Both the position numbers and the translations under genes were made by a program. A stretch of DNA of 64,000 nucleotides from Paraburkholderia acidipaludis NBRC 101816 (GTDB lineage Bacteria > Pseudomonadota > Gammaproteobacteria > Burkholderiales > Burkholderiaceae): assembly GCF_000684975.1 (NCBI RefSeq), contig NZ_BAXZ01000004.1:186001-250000 (forward strand). Direction: 5' to 3'. The notes below the pieces were generated by a model. That model saw nothing but the letters and a program-made list of their open reading frames with translations, was not told where the DNA came from and ran no database searches. Below, in pieces: positions 26,736-36,400 of the stretch; the first letter of the stretch is position 1; every line of letters begins with the position of its first letter.

Positions 26736-27305
26736 ATGGACGTTCTGAAGAATCAGGCGGAGTGCCCGTCGGCGGCGGTCGGAGCGGTCGTCGACCTCGT
26801 GCGGGCCGCGCTGGCGGCCTACGCGGGCCCGGCGAGAATCGACATCGACGACATCGAGCAGCTCGTGGGCGTGCTGCACGTGATGCGCCCGGGCCGCGCC
26901 GAGTTTGCGTTCTTCGACGGCTGGCTGATGATGCTGCGCGAGGAGTGGAGCGACGCAGCGCGGCTCTTCAGGGATCTCGCCGACCGCTCGCTGTGCCTGC
27001 CGGCTTCGAGAGGCATGCTGCTGCGGTGTCTTAAAGCGGCTCAGGAGCCCGGCTGGCAGGAAGAGGCGAGGAAGCTCGTGGAAGAGGGGGGCGACGACGA
27101 AGTCGCGCGCCTCGCGCGGGTGCTCCTTGCCAGCGACGATGTCAAGCAGGCGGTCGCCGCCGCGAAGCGCACCGGGCGCTTCGTGGCGCCGGATTCGGCG
27201 CGCGAGTTCGAAAGCGGCGCGCGCGCCGAAGCGGGGGGCGCGGCCGCCGCGCCGTCACAGACCACCAGCGACATGCAGCTCGTCCTGCAGTACATGCGGA
27301 TCTGA
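26736..27305 (+). CDS. hrpB1: HrpB1/HrpK family T3SS protein
   Basis: 189-residue HrpB1-family helical protein with TPR-like repeats (PGRAEFAFFDGWLMMLREEW), first gene of the plus-strand T3SS operon. Xanthomonas HrpB1 is needed for pilus formation and has been linked to the periplasm and peptidoglycan; the fold also resembles YscG-type needle chaperones. A GGAGGAAAAGG ribosome site immediately precedes the ATG. A second, shorter HrpB1-like gene ends the same operon. Confidence 0.82.
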   Translation: MDVLKNQAECPSAAVGAVVDLVRAALAAYAGPARIDIDDIEQLVGVLHVMRPGRAEFAFFDGWLMMLREEWSDAARLFRDLADRSLCLPASRGMLLRCLKAAQEPGWQEEARKLVEEGGDDEVARLARVLLASDDVKQAVAAAKRTGRFVAPDSAREFESGARAEAGGAAAAPSQTTSDMQLVLQYMRI

Positions 27306-27333
27306 ACCTGTCGCCCGTTACCGGAGAAAGGAC

Positions 27334-27744
27334 ATGAGCTTCACGACTATCACGCAATTCGAAAACGAACTCGCCCGCATCGCGAACGAAGCGGCGACTT
27401 CCGGGGCTGTCCCGGCCGCTCAGCCGGCCCAGGCGCCACAGCATCTGGTCGACAAGTTCCAGTCGATGCTCGCGCAGGTCGAGCCGAACCCGCATGCCGC
27501 GCATACGGCGGGGCCGAACATCGTGACGAAGGCGGTCGAGGAGCAGTCCGACTACTACCGGCAGGTGCCGAACGACGTGCTGTACATGTCGCAGCACATG
27601 AGCTCGCTCTCGATGGAGCGCATCGCCGCCGCGGACATGACGGTCCAGCTCGAGATCGCGAGCCTGAACGCCGACCTGCAGGTGAAGATGGCCGCCGTGC
27701 AGTCGTCGAAGGACGCCGTCCAGACCTTGATGAAGAACCAGTGA
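27334..27744 (+). CDS. sctI: T3SS inner rod protein SctI (HrpB2)
   Basis: 136-residue protein with HrpB2 features: polar N-terminus and C-terminal helix (SLNADLQVKMAAVQSSKDAV) ending in TLMKNQ, which carries the assembly signal in the family. HrpB2 is an early secreted substrate forming the inner rod. The GGAGAAAGG ribosome site supports the ATG at 27334. It lies directly before sctJ with one base between. Confidence 0.82.
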   Translation: MSFTTITQFENELARIANEAATSGAVPAAQPAQAPQHLVDKFQSMLAQVEPNPHAAHTAGPNIVTKAVEEQSDYYRQVPNDVLYMSQHMSSLSMERIAAADMTVQLEIASLNADLQVKMAAVQSSKDAVQTLMKNQ

Positions 27745-27745
27745 C

Positions 27746-28603
27746 ATGAAGACGCTTACCCGCACCCCCCAACTCGCTGCACAACCCGCCGCGAAATCCG
27801 CCGGCCGCTGGCTCCGGCTGCTGCCCGCCGTCGCGCTCGTCTTCGCGCTCACCGCGTGCAAGCAGGAACTCTACGGCCAGCTTACCGAGAGCGACTGCAA
27901 CGAGATGGTCGCCGCGCTGGTCCAGTACGGCGTGGACGCGCAGAAGAGCTCGCCCGATGCGGGCAAGACCTGGACCGTCAGCGTCGACCAGAAGGACATC
28001 GTGCATGCCATGGAGATCCTCCGGTCGCGCGGCATTCCGCACAAGCAGTACGACGACCTCGGCAATCTCTTCAAGAAGGACGGCCTCGTCTCGACACCCA
28101 CGGAAGAGCGCGTGCGGTTCATCTACGGCCTTTCGCAGGAACTCGACGACACGCTCTCGAAGATCGACGGGGTGGTGGTGGCGCGCGTGCAGATCGTTCT
28201 GCCGAACAACGATCCGCTCGCGCAGACGGTGAAGCCCTCGTCGGCTTCCGTCTTCATCAAGTACCGGCCCGATGCGGATTTGCAAACGCTCACGCCCGCG
28301 ATCAAGAACCTCGTCGTGCACAGCATCGAGGGACTGACCTACGACCAGGTGAGCGTGACCTCGGTGCCCGCCGACGCGCTGGATCTGCAGCCGCGCAGCG
28401 CGCGCCAGGACGGCGCGGTGGTCTACGCGGGCGGCGCGCTCGGCGTGCTGCTGCTGCTCGCGGCCGGCGCGTTCGCGTTCCTGCGCGGCAATGCGGCGAA
28501 GGCGGAGAAAGCGGGGCAGGCGGGGCAGGCCGGGAAAGCGGGCGGCATGCTGGCTTCGCTGCTGCCGCGGCGCGGCGCGCGGGCCGCCAAAACGCCGGCA
28601 TGA
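27746..28603 (+). CDS. sctJ: T3SS inner-membrane ring lipoprotein SctJ (HrcJ)
   Basis: 285-residue lipoprotein: signal peptide with lipobox LTAC (Cys38), two periplasmic ring-building modules including RSRGIPHKQYDDLGNLFKKD and EERVRFIYGLSQELDDTLSK, and a C-terminal transmembrane helix (about residues 225-246) with a short basic tail. SctJ forms the inner ring of the basal body. The signal peptide is long at the N-terminus; a later start is possible but no better ATG is seen. Confidence 0.94.
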   Translation: MKTLTRTPQLAAQPAAKSAGRWLRLLPAVALVFALTACKQELYGQLTESDCNEMVAALVQYGVDAQKSSPDAGKTWTVSVDQKDIVHAMEILRSRGIPHKQYDDLGNLFKKDGLVSTPTEERVRFIYGLSQELDDTLSKIDGVVVARVQIVLPNNDPLAQTVKPSSASVFIKYRPDADLQTLTPAIKNLVVHSIEGLTYDQVSVTSVPADALDLQPRSARQDGAVVYAGGALGVLLLLAAGAFAFLRGNAAKAEKAGQAGQAGKAGGMLASLLPRRGARAAKTPA

Positions 28604-28639
28604 GCACGGTTTCCGTATTGACGAACGGCGGGTGACGGC

Positions 28640-29314
28640 ATGGATGCGCGCGACGGAAACGGTAGCGAATTGCCCGGCGGCGGCCAGCCGGCCGCGGTGG
28701 CCGCGCGCTTGCGCGCGCACCACGCGTGGCGGCGCACGCTGTTCGAGTGGATGCACCCGCTGCGCCGCGCGCAGGTTCCGTGCGCGGATCGTTTGACGGA
28801 TGGCGGCGCGGCCGGAACGGCGGCGTTCGCCGAGGCGATGCTGCAAGCGCTGGGGTTTCCGGCGCCGCCGCTCGCCTCGTTCAGCGCGCCCGGCGCGGCG
28901 CTCGCGGTGCTGCCGGCGAATGCGTGCCTGGGCGTGTTCCGGCTGCGCGCGCTGTTCGATCACGGCGAGGAAGTGCGCTCGTGGATCGACCGGCCGCGCC
29001 GGCAACGGCTGAACGACTGGATCGGCCCGCGCGGCACGCAGGTGCTGCTCGGGCAACGGCGCGCGCTGTCCGGCGCGCCGCTCGCGGCGCCGCTCGGCCG
29101 GGTCGACGGCGACGCGCTGGCGTGGATCGGCTACCGGCTCTTCGAGCGCGAATGCGGCTGGACGCAGGCCGGTCCGCTCGCGATCGCGCAGCTGGCCATG
29201 CCGGAGCCGGCCGGCCCGGTGCCGCCGCTCGCCACGGCGAACGGGCCCGGACGCAACGCCAGTCTTTCGATTGTTTCGCAACTGCCCGACTTGTTTCCGG
29301 AGTGGTCATGGTGA
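28640..29314 (+). CDS. sctK: T3SS sorting-platform adaptor SctK (HrpB4)
   Basis: 224-residue basic, Ala/Leu-rich protein between sctJ and sctL, the place of hrpB4. The stretch ANACLGVFRLRALFDHGEEV is typical of the HrpB4 group. SctK links the SctD ring to the SctQ/L/N sorting platform. It overlaps sctL by seven bases. Confidence 0.78.
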   Translation: MDARDGNGSELPGGGQPAAVAARLRAHHAWRRTLFEWMHPLRRAQVPCADRLTDGGAAGTAAFAEAMLQALGFPAPPLASFSAPGAALAVLPANACLGVFRLRALFDHGEEVRSWIDRPRRQRLNDWIGPRGTQVLLGQRRALSGAPLAAPLGRVDGDALAWIGYRLFERECGWTQAGPLAIAQLAMPEPAGPVPPLATANGPGRNASLSIVSQLPDLFPEWSW

Positions 29315-30138
29315 TCTGGTTACGCAATCCCCAGGCGGAGGGCGCGGCGGCCGGCCTCGGGGCCGGCGTCGACGGCGACGTGCTGCGCGCCGGGGACTTC
29401 GCGCGCCTCGTCGAGATCGACGCCGGCTATGCCGAAATGCGCGAGCAGTGCGAGGCGGCGCTGCAGGCCGCGCGCGACGAAGCGCAGTCGATGCTCGACG
29501 CCGCGCGCGCGCAAGCCGAAGCGCTCCTTGCCGACGCGCAGGACCAGTACGCGAGCGCCGCGAGCCGGGGCTATGAGGACGGCTTTTCGCAGGGCCTCGC
29601 CGACTGGCACGAGCACGCCATGCGCACGCACGCGGACGCGCAAACGCTAGGCGCCACGCAGCGCGACCGGCTTGCCGGACTCGTGGCGCTGGCGGTCGAG
29701 CAGGTGGTTGCTGCGGAAGATCCCAAAGCGCTTTTCGTGCGCGCGGCGTCGACCGTGGAGGCCATCGTCGCGGACGGCAGTCCCGTGCACGTCTGCGTGC
29801 ATCCGTCCGATCTCGACGCGGCCAGCGCCGCGTTCGAAGAAGTCGCGCTGCGCTGGCGCGATGCCGGACGTGCCGTGCGGCTCGTCGTGCGGGCCGATGC
29901 GGCGCTCGACGAAGGCGCGTGCGTTTGCGAAACCGACCTCGGCGCCGTCGACGTGAGCCTGCCGATCCAGCTGGGCGCCATGCGCGCCGCGCTGGCGCGC
30001 GCGGTGCAAAGCGTTGCTCACGAGGCAGCGGAAGGCCTCGCCGGGAACGCCGGTCAGACGGATTGGCCGGCGCAGCCCGCGGATCAGGAGGCCGAAGGCG
30101 AGCCTGTCGAAGAATACGAAGCCGCGCTGCCGGCATGA
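29308..30138 (+). CDS. sctL: T3SS ATPase stator SctL (HrpB5)
   Basis: 276-residue FliH/SctL-family protein. A coiled coil rich in Ala/Gln/Glu (about residues 35-90; AALQAARDEAQSMLDAARAQ) is followed by the conserved globular C-terminal half and an acidic tail. SctL holds the ATPase SctN under the export gate and regulates it. ATG 29308 overlaps the sctK stop; sctN follows after 30 bases. Confidence 0.86.
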   Translation: MVIWLRNPQAEGAAAGLGAGVDGDVLRAGDFARLVEIDAGYAEMREQCEAALQAARDEAQSMLDAARAQAEALLADAQDQYASAASRGYEDGFSQGLADWHEHAMRTHADAQTLGATQRDRLAGLVALAVEQVVAAEDPKALFVRAASTVEAIVADGSPVHVCVHPSDLDAASAAFEEVALRWRDAGRAVRLVVRADAALDEGACVCETDLGAVDVSLPIQLGAMRAALARAVQSVAHEAAEGLAGNAGQTDWPAQPADQEAEGEPVEEYEAALPA

Positions 30139-30168
30139 AACGGATGAACGAAGGGAGAACCGGACATC

Positions 30169-31539
30169 ATGATCGACAGCGTCGACGACACGATCGCCGC
30201 ACGACCCCCTGAAGACGCGCGCGGCTTTGCCGGCCTCATGGACGCCATGGAGCGCGAGCTGCGCGCGCGCCCGGCGCCCGCGCAGTGCGGCAAGGTTCAG
30301 GAAGTGATCGGCACGCTGCTGCGCGTGTCGGGGCTCGACGCGACGCTCGGCGAACTGTGCGAACTGCGCTCGCCGCAAGGCGAGCTGCTGCAGTCCGCCG
30401 AAGTGGTCGGCTTCTCGCGCGACATCGCCTTGCTCTCGCCGTTCGGCCGGCTCGGCAGCATTTCGCGCGCCACGCGCGTGATCGGGCTCAAGCGGCCGCT
30501 CTCGATCCGCATTGGCGACGGCCTGCTCGGCCGCGTGATCGACAGCCTCGGCCGGCCGATCGACGGCAAGGGCGAACTGGCGTGCGACGAGTTTCAGCCG
30601 GTTTTCGCCGATCCGCCGGATCCGATGTCGCGGCCCGTGCTCGACACCCCGATGCCCACCGGCATACGCGTGATCGACGGCATGATGACGCTCGCCGAAG
30701 GGCAGCGCATGGGCATCTTCGCGCCGGCCGGCGTCGGCAAGAGCACGCTGATGGGCATGTTCGCGCGCGGCGCGCAATGCGACATCAACGTGATCGCGCT
30801 GATCGGCGAGCGCGGCCGCGAAGTGCGCGAGTTCGTCGAGCACATTCTCGGGCCGGAAGGGATGGCGCGCTCGGTGGTGGTCTGCGCGACGTCGGACCGC
30901 TCCTCGATCGAGCGCGCGAAGGCCGCGTATGCGGCCACCGCCGTTGCCGAGTACTTTCGCGACCGCGGCCTGCGCGTGCTGCTGATGATGGATTCGCTCA
31001 CGCGCTTTGCGCGCGCGCAGCGCGAGATCGGCCTGGCGATGGGCGAGCCGCCCACGCGGCGCGGCTTTCCGCCGTCGATCTTCGCGGAGCTGCCGCGCCT
31101 GCTGGAGCGCGCGGGGCGTTCCGCGCACGGCTCGATCACGGCGCTCTACACGGTGCTCGCGGAAGACGAATCCGGCGGCGATCCGATTGCCGAAGAGGTG
31201 CGGGGGATTCTCGACGGTCACATGATCCTCTCGCGCGAAATCGCCGCGCAGAACCGCTACCCGGCGATCGACGTGCTGGGCAGCCTCTCGCGCGTGATGT
31301 CGCAAGTGGTGGACCGCGATCACGTTGCGGCGGCCGGCCACGTGCGCCGCCTGATGGCGAAGCACAAGGACGTCGAGCTGCTGCTGCAGGTTGGCGAATA
31401 CCAGGCCGGCACCGATCCGCTGGCCGACGAAGCGATCGCGAAGATCGACGCGATTCGCGAATTCCTCGGCCAGCCGACGGACCTGCTGGTCGACCCGGGG
31501 GAGATGATTTCCCAGCTTTTCCAGATCGTGCAGTTGTGA
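30169..31539 (+). CDS. sctN: T3SS ATPase SctN (HrcN)
   Basis: 456-residue F1-beta-like ATPase that unfolds substrates and strips chaperones. The Walker A loop APAGVGKST covers about residues 185-193; Walker B is in VLLMMDSLTRFARAQREIGL, and the family signature EPPTRRGFPPSIFAELPRLL is complete. The first 25 residues are variable and probably bind the membrane or SctL. Confidence 0.96.
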   Translation: MIDSVDDTIAARPPEDARGFAGLMDAMERELRARPAPAQCGKVQEVIGTLLRVSGLDATLGELCELRSPQGELLQSAEVVGFSRDIALLSPFGRLGSISRATRVIGLKRPLSIRIGDGLLGRVIDSLGRPIDGKGELACDEFQPVFADPPDPMSRPVLDTPMPTGIRVIDGMMTLAEGQRMGIFAPAGVGKSTLMGMFARGAQCDINVIALIGERGREVREFVEHILGPEGMARSVVVCATSDRSSIERAKAAYAATAVAEYFRDRGLRVLLMMDSLTRFARAQREIGLAMGEPPTRRGFPPSIFAELPRLLERAGRSAHGSITALYTVLAEDESGGDPIAEEVRGILDGHMILSREIAAQNRYPAIDVLGSLSRVMSQVVDRDHVAAAGHVRRLMAKHKDVELLLQVGEYQAGTDPLADEAIAKIDAIREFLGQPTDLLVDPGEMISQLFQIVQL

Positions 31540-31560
31540 GGCAGTCATAAGGTCGAGGGG

Positions 31561-32052
31561 ATGACGATGAAAGACCGTCGCGTGGCGGCATTCGAGCGTG
31601 TGCTTTCGCGCCGCCGCCAGCAGGACCGCAAGCTGAACGCCGCGCTCGCGGGCCTGCGCGGGGAGTCGGCCGCGCTTGCCGGCGCGCTCGGCGAGCGGGT
31701 GGCCGCCGTCGAGGCGCAGGTGGCGGAGCTCGCGCGCCAGGACCGCAAGATCGACGCGATGCTCGGCGGCAGTTCGTTTCGCGCCGACGAGTATCTGGCG
31801 CTGAACGACTTCCGCTCGCAGGCCGCCGCGCAACAGGTCGCGCTCGAAACGCAGGCGCAGCAGGCGCAGCAGGCCCTGGCCGCCAAGGAGCGGCAGGTGG
31901 GCGAGGCGCGCATGCGGATCCTGCGCAACCGCGCGCGCATCGACATCTACGACAAGCGCCGCGACGCGCTCGTCAAGGCCATCGAGCTGGCGATCGAGGA
32001 CGCGCAGGACGAAGAGGCCTCGGAGAGCCGGCGGCCCCGCGCGAACGCATAG
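31561..32052 (+). CDS. sctO: T3SS ATPase stalk protein SctO (HrpB7)
   Basis: 163-residue, almost wholly alpha-helical and charged protein (AFERVLSRRRQQDRKLNAAL, ARMRILRNRARIDIYDKRRD) in the HrpB7 position between sctN and sctT. SctO proteins form a two-helix coiled coil that sits in the ATPase ring and touches SctV. Confidence 0.82.
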   Translation: MTMKDRRVAAFERVLSRRRQQDRKLNAALAGLRGESAALAGALGERVAAVEAQVAELARQDRKIDAMLGGSSFRADEYLALNDFRSQAAAQQVALETQAQQAQQALAAKERQVGEARMRILRNRARIDIYDKRRDALVKAIELAIEDAQDEEASESRRPRANA

Positions 32053-32078
32053 ACAAGGGAACGGACAAGGCAGGCGCC

Positions 32079-32885
32079 ATGAGCGAGATTACTTTTGCGT
32101 CGATACAGTCGAGCCACGAACTGGTTCGTTACCTGATCGTGCTCGGCCTTTGCAGCGAGCGCCTGATGGTGCTGATGATGGTGTTTCCGCCCACCTCGGA
32201 CAACGTGATGCAGGGCCGCGTGCGCACCGCGCTCGCGCTGCTGTGGGGCAGCTTCGTCGCGTTCGGCGAGCGCGGCGTGCTCGAACAAGGCGACGCGATG
32301 ATGCTCGTCGGCATCGGGCTGAAAGAGGCGCTGATCGGCCTCGTGCTCGGCTTCGCGGCGTCGACGGTATTCTGGGCGGCCGAATGCGTCGGCACCTACG
32401 TCGACGACCTGACCGGCTTCAACCAGATCCAGATGCAGAACCCAAGCCAGGGGCAGCAGACTTCGCTCACGTCCACGCTGCTCAGCCAGTTCGCGATCGT
32501 CGCGTTCTGGTGCCTGGGCGGGATGACCTTCCTGCTCGGCGCGGTGTTCGAGTCGTACACGTGGTGGCCGCTCGCGCATCTGATGCCGTCCGGCGGCCAC
32601 ATTCTAGAGTCGTTCGTACTGCAAAAGACCGACTCGCTGATGGAGACCGTCGCCAAGCTGGCGACGCCGATGATGGTTTTGCTGCTGCTCATCGACATAG
32701 GCTTCGGCTTCACGGGCAAGGTGTCCCAGAAGCTCGACCTGCACTCGATGGCGCAGCCGGTGAAGGGCGGGCTGACGATCCTGATGCTGGCGCTGATGGC
32801 CGGCGTTTTCATCGATCAGGTGCGCGACCAGCTCTCGCTGACCGGCATCGCGGCGGAAGCGCGCGCGCTGTCGGGCAGCAAGTGA
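32079..32885 (+). CDS. sctT: T3SS export apparatus protein SctT (HrcT)
   Basis: 268-residue polytopic FliR/SctT-family membrane protein with about six hydrophobic segments. Recognisable stretches are LVLGFAASTVFWAAECVGTY and TGFNQIQMQNPSQGQQTSLT. It completes the SctR5-S4-T1 export gate. It follows sctO by 26 bases. Confidence 0.93.
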   Translation: MSEITFASIQSSHELVRYLIVLGLCSERLMVLMMVFPPTSDNVMQGRVRTALALLWGSFVAFGERGVLEQGDAMMLVGIGLKEALIGLVLGFAASTVFWAAECVGTYVDDLTGFNQIQMQNPSQGQQTSLTSTLLSQFAIVAFWCLGGMTFLLGAVFESYTWWPLAHLMPSGGHILESFVLQKTDSLMETVAKLATPMMVLLLLIDIGFGFTGKVSQKLDLHSMAQPVKGGLTILMLALMAGVFIDQVRDQLSLTGIAAEARALSGSK

Positions 32886-32976
32886 GCGTCGCGCCGCGTC
32901 GCCGGCCCGGAATGCGTTCGCGCGCCGCCGCGAACGGCTCGAGGAATGCCTGGTGTGGATAGTCTGGAGAACGATC

Positions 32977-33366
32977 GTGATTGAAACAACGAACGACTGC
33001 GCGATTGTCGAGGGAATGATCGACGTGCTGTGGGCCGGCGCGGGGCTCGACACTTTTTCGGACGTGCAGGATCTGCTCGATGCGATTGCCGTGCTCAACC
33101 CCGGCAACGAGGGCGCGCGCGTGGTGCTGGCATGGTGGCACGTGCGCGCGCGAGCGTGGGGCGAGGCGCTGGGCGAACTGCGCCGCGTGGAGCGGGAGGG
33201 CGAGCTGTCGTCGCGCGGCACCGCGCTCGCCGCCGTCTGTCTCTATGCGCTGGGCGACCCGGCGTGGCGCACCTATGCCTACGCGGCGGCCTATCAGTCC
33301 GAAGACCCGATGGCAACGCGAACCGCCAACGCGCTGCTTGCCGCGCCGGAAATCAGGCGGCGTTAG
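32977..33366 (+). CDS. Second, shorter HrpB1-like TPR protein
   Basis: 129-residue protein (GTG start supported by GGAGA six bases upstream; an in-frame GTG at 32953 is possible). The helical repeat pattern runs parallel to HrpB1: DVQDLLDAIAVLNPGNEGAR corresponds to the DIEQLVGVLHVMRPGRAEF segment, and the following SRGTALAAVCLYALGDPAW to SRGMLLRCLKAAQEPGW. It ends the plus-strand T3SS operon, 91 bases after sctT. It is probably a paralogous chaperone or pilus-assembly factor; function unknown. Confidence 0.65.
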   Translation: MIETTNDCAIVEGMIDVLWAGAGLDTFSDVQDLLDAIAVLNPGNEGARVVLAWWHVRARAWGEALGELRRVEREGELSSRGTALAAVCLYALGDPAWRTYAYAAAYQSEDPMATRTANALLAAPEIRRR

Positions 33367-33392
33367 CGCATGCCGCAGCGGGCTTCGGCCGC

Positions 33393-33455
33393 TTCGCATT
33401 CTGGAACACGGCATCGGGTGAATCACGGGAGGTTCACATAGGGTCTCGATAGTGG
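33393..33455 (+). promoter_or_regulatory. Possible imperfect hrpII box before first effector gene
   Basis: TTCG at 33393-33396 and ATCG at 33413-33416 with 16 bases between: one mismatch to TTCG-N16-TTCG. A weak -10-like TAGTGG starts 33 bases later at 33450, 34 bases before the effector start. Alternatively the effector is transcribed from the hrpB1 operon, which ends 118 bases upstream. Confidence 0.35.
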
Positions 33456-33483
33456 AGGTGTCCCCTAACCACCTGGCTTCGAG

Positions 33484-36400
33484 ATGACCTTATCCGCCAT
33501 TACGCAGCGATTGCGTGCGCTGCGCACCGAAACCGCACCGACGGAGCAGAATGCGCGCACCAATGCGGCGGCCACGCCGCAGCCCGCGCCCGAAAAGAGC
33601 GGCGGTCTGCTGGCCGGCCTGAAGAAGCTTCCGCTCGACATGCCCGCGGGGTCGATGTACCGGCTGACGAAAAAAGGCCCGGTGACGCTGCCGCATCACA
33701 AGAAGCCGGAGAGGAACGCCATCACTATGCCGGCACTCGAACTGGCGGCCGAGCCGGACATCCAGGCGCTCGCCTACCCGCCCGCGCCCAAGGGAACGAA
33801 ACGGGTTCGGTCCGATATGAAAAAAGCGGCCGGCGCGTTCAATCAGGCCGATGCGGCGGCAACGGCCCAGGCGCCAGGCGCGCAGGGCGACGTGATCGAG
33901 GCCGCGGTGAACCGGTGCTTCCCGAACATCGATCCTGGTCCCGACGCGGCGCGGCTCTCCGAACTGCACAAGAAGCGCCTCCTGCGGGACGTGCGCAATG
34001 CGCTGCCGGAAGAGGGAACGGTGCCGGACGAAGTGCGCGAAGCGCAGGGCGAATTGTTGCTGCAGGCGCTTGCCGAAGCGACCGGCGGTCTTCCGGGCAT
34101 GGCCCGCAATACGTTTCGACGCATGCAGCAAGGCCTGGAATTCACGAACCAGCCGGGCGTCGGCGCCGTGCCGGATCGCGCCACCCGGGACGCGTGGCGG
34201 ACCGCGCAGCTTCTTTCTCAGACGGCGAACGGCTACGACTGCCTGCGAAGCCTCGTGGGCCGCAACGCCGCCGGCCATGGCCGCGCGTGGCCGCAAGGCG
34301 ACGCGGATGCGGCCCGGTACGCGCCGAAAGTCTGGTTGCAGGCCGCCAACGAACTCGTCAAGGCGACCGGGTGCGCGGCGGACCCGGCGAGCATCGCGCA
34401 AACGGCGGCGACCCCCGGTGTGCGAGGAGCCCACGCGGCATGGGTCGCGCAAGCCGCGGCGAAGCTGTGGCAGGCCGGCAGCGCGGACGGCCTCACCGAC
34501 GACGACAAGGGGGCGCTGTTCGCCGGCCGGCAAGGCTTTTTGTCCGATGGGGAGGGCACGCCGTTCGCACTGACCAAAAGCCGGATCGAGCGCTTCGTCA
34601 ACCATACCATTCCCCGGGCGGCGTCGGACCGCCCCGAGCTGGAGCCTGCCGACGGCGAGGCGGCCGTTCCTGTCGCGCCGCGTCGTAAGGGCTACGAAGC
34701 ATTGACGGTGCGGCCGTTCGGCTATGGGAAGACCGCCGTTGCCGGGATGAACCAGGGTGTCGAAGGAGCCAGCGCCGATACGTGGGCGAAGGACAAAGAC
34801 ACGCTGAACAACGCGGTCCGGGGCCTGTTCGTCGCGATGGACGGCAACCCGGTCCGCCCCGAGCAGGGCAGCAGCAAGCTGCGCAAGGACAGCAGCGCGC
34901 TTCATCAGGTGGTCGAGGAGGCCGAGCTTGCCGCGCTCGCCCAACGTTCGGATCCGGCTAACCCGACGATCGGGATGGGAACGAAACTCGACGACGCCAC
35001 ACTCGACGATATCGTGCGGCGGGTCGCGGCGAAGCTTGGCGGAGAAGGGGAGGGAATCGAAGGGCTGGCCCGGCGCGCGGTGCAACGGCCGGGCCAGCCG
35101 GCAGCGGAGGGAGCCGGCGGCAGCCCCGGCCGGCGAGAGCAGCGCGTTCGCGACATGCTGACGGCGTTCCGCGACAAACTGGCGGCGGACAACCCCGATC
35201 CTGCCGCGCGCGCGGCCGCCCGCAAGCTCGTGCGCAAGTACCTGAGCAACGGCTCGGACGTCGTCGATACGGCGAAGGTGGACAAGCTGCGCTCGCGCTT
35301 CGGAGCCGGGCTGTCCGAGGCCGGGCAGAAGCATCTCGCCACGTACGAGCGCATTGGGCTCGGCAAGCCGATCACACCCGGCCGGAAGACCAGCGACACG
35401 GCGCTCGACGGCGCGATGAGCGCCATGCTCGTAGCGATGGACGGCGGCAACCGGAACCCGGCGCCCCCCGCGCCGGGCGGGCGCAACCTGCTGCGCAAGG
35501 ATAGTGCCGCGCTCCGTCACATCGTGGCGAACGCTGAGCTCGGGGCGCTCGCGGCCCTTGCGCGCCCGGCCACGCAGGCAGAAGGTCAGGCGGCGCAACC
35601 TGCCAGGCAGCCGGTCGCGTTCGGCATGAAGCTCGACGACAACACGCTCGACGACATCGGCCGGCGCGTCGCGCAAGCGCTCGACAACGAAGGGGCGATC
35701 GACGACATCGCGCGGACCATGGCGCAGCAGTCGGGCAGGGGGCCGCGGCGCGAGGCGCGCATTCGCGACGCGCTGACCGCGTTCCGCCGCAAGCTGACCG
35801 TGAACGACGATCCGCGCACGCACGCAGCCGCCCGCAAGGCCGTGCGCAAATACCTGGCCAACAACGGCTCGGACGTCGTCGACGCGGCAACGATCGACGA
35901 GCTGCGCTCGCGCTTCGGCAACGGGCTGCCGCCCGAAGGCGATCCGGCGCGCGCCGGTCTGCAGAGGCAGATCGGCACGTACGATCGTCTTTCGCTCGCG
36001 AGGACCGAGGCGCCCAAAGGCACGGCGACGGAGGACTACAACGAGGCGGCGGACCGCATTGTCGACGCGCTCGGCGGCAGCGGCAAGGCGATCATGACCG
36101 ACGGCGGACAGTTCGGCGTCTACGTGCGCGGTCTCAGCGCCGCCAAGGCGACCGGGGTGGGGAAGCTCATCTCGCCGCGGCTCAATTTCCAGTGGCTGCA
36201 TGGCAACCAGTCGATTCTTGCGTTCAGCCGCTCGACGGCCGCGTATGCCGTGAGCTTCGGCACCCAGCAGCGCGATAGCTATGGCGCCGGCGTCGGGCTG
36301 CAGGTGGGCCCGAGCTTCGGCGCCGTGCGCGTTGCGGGAAACGTCGACGCCGTCTATCAGGCGGACACCACGCATCAGCACACCGTCGACATCAGCGTGG

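Noticed and set aside
33366..33484. Small gene between the HrpB1-like gene and the first effector
   Set aside because: Only short frames without ribosome sites; the stretch is better explained as a promoter region.
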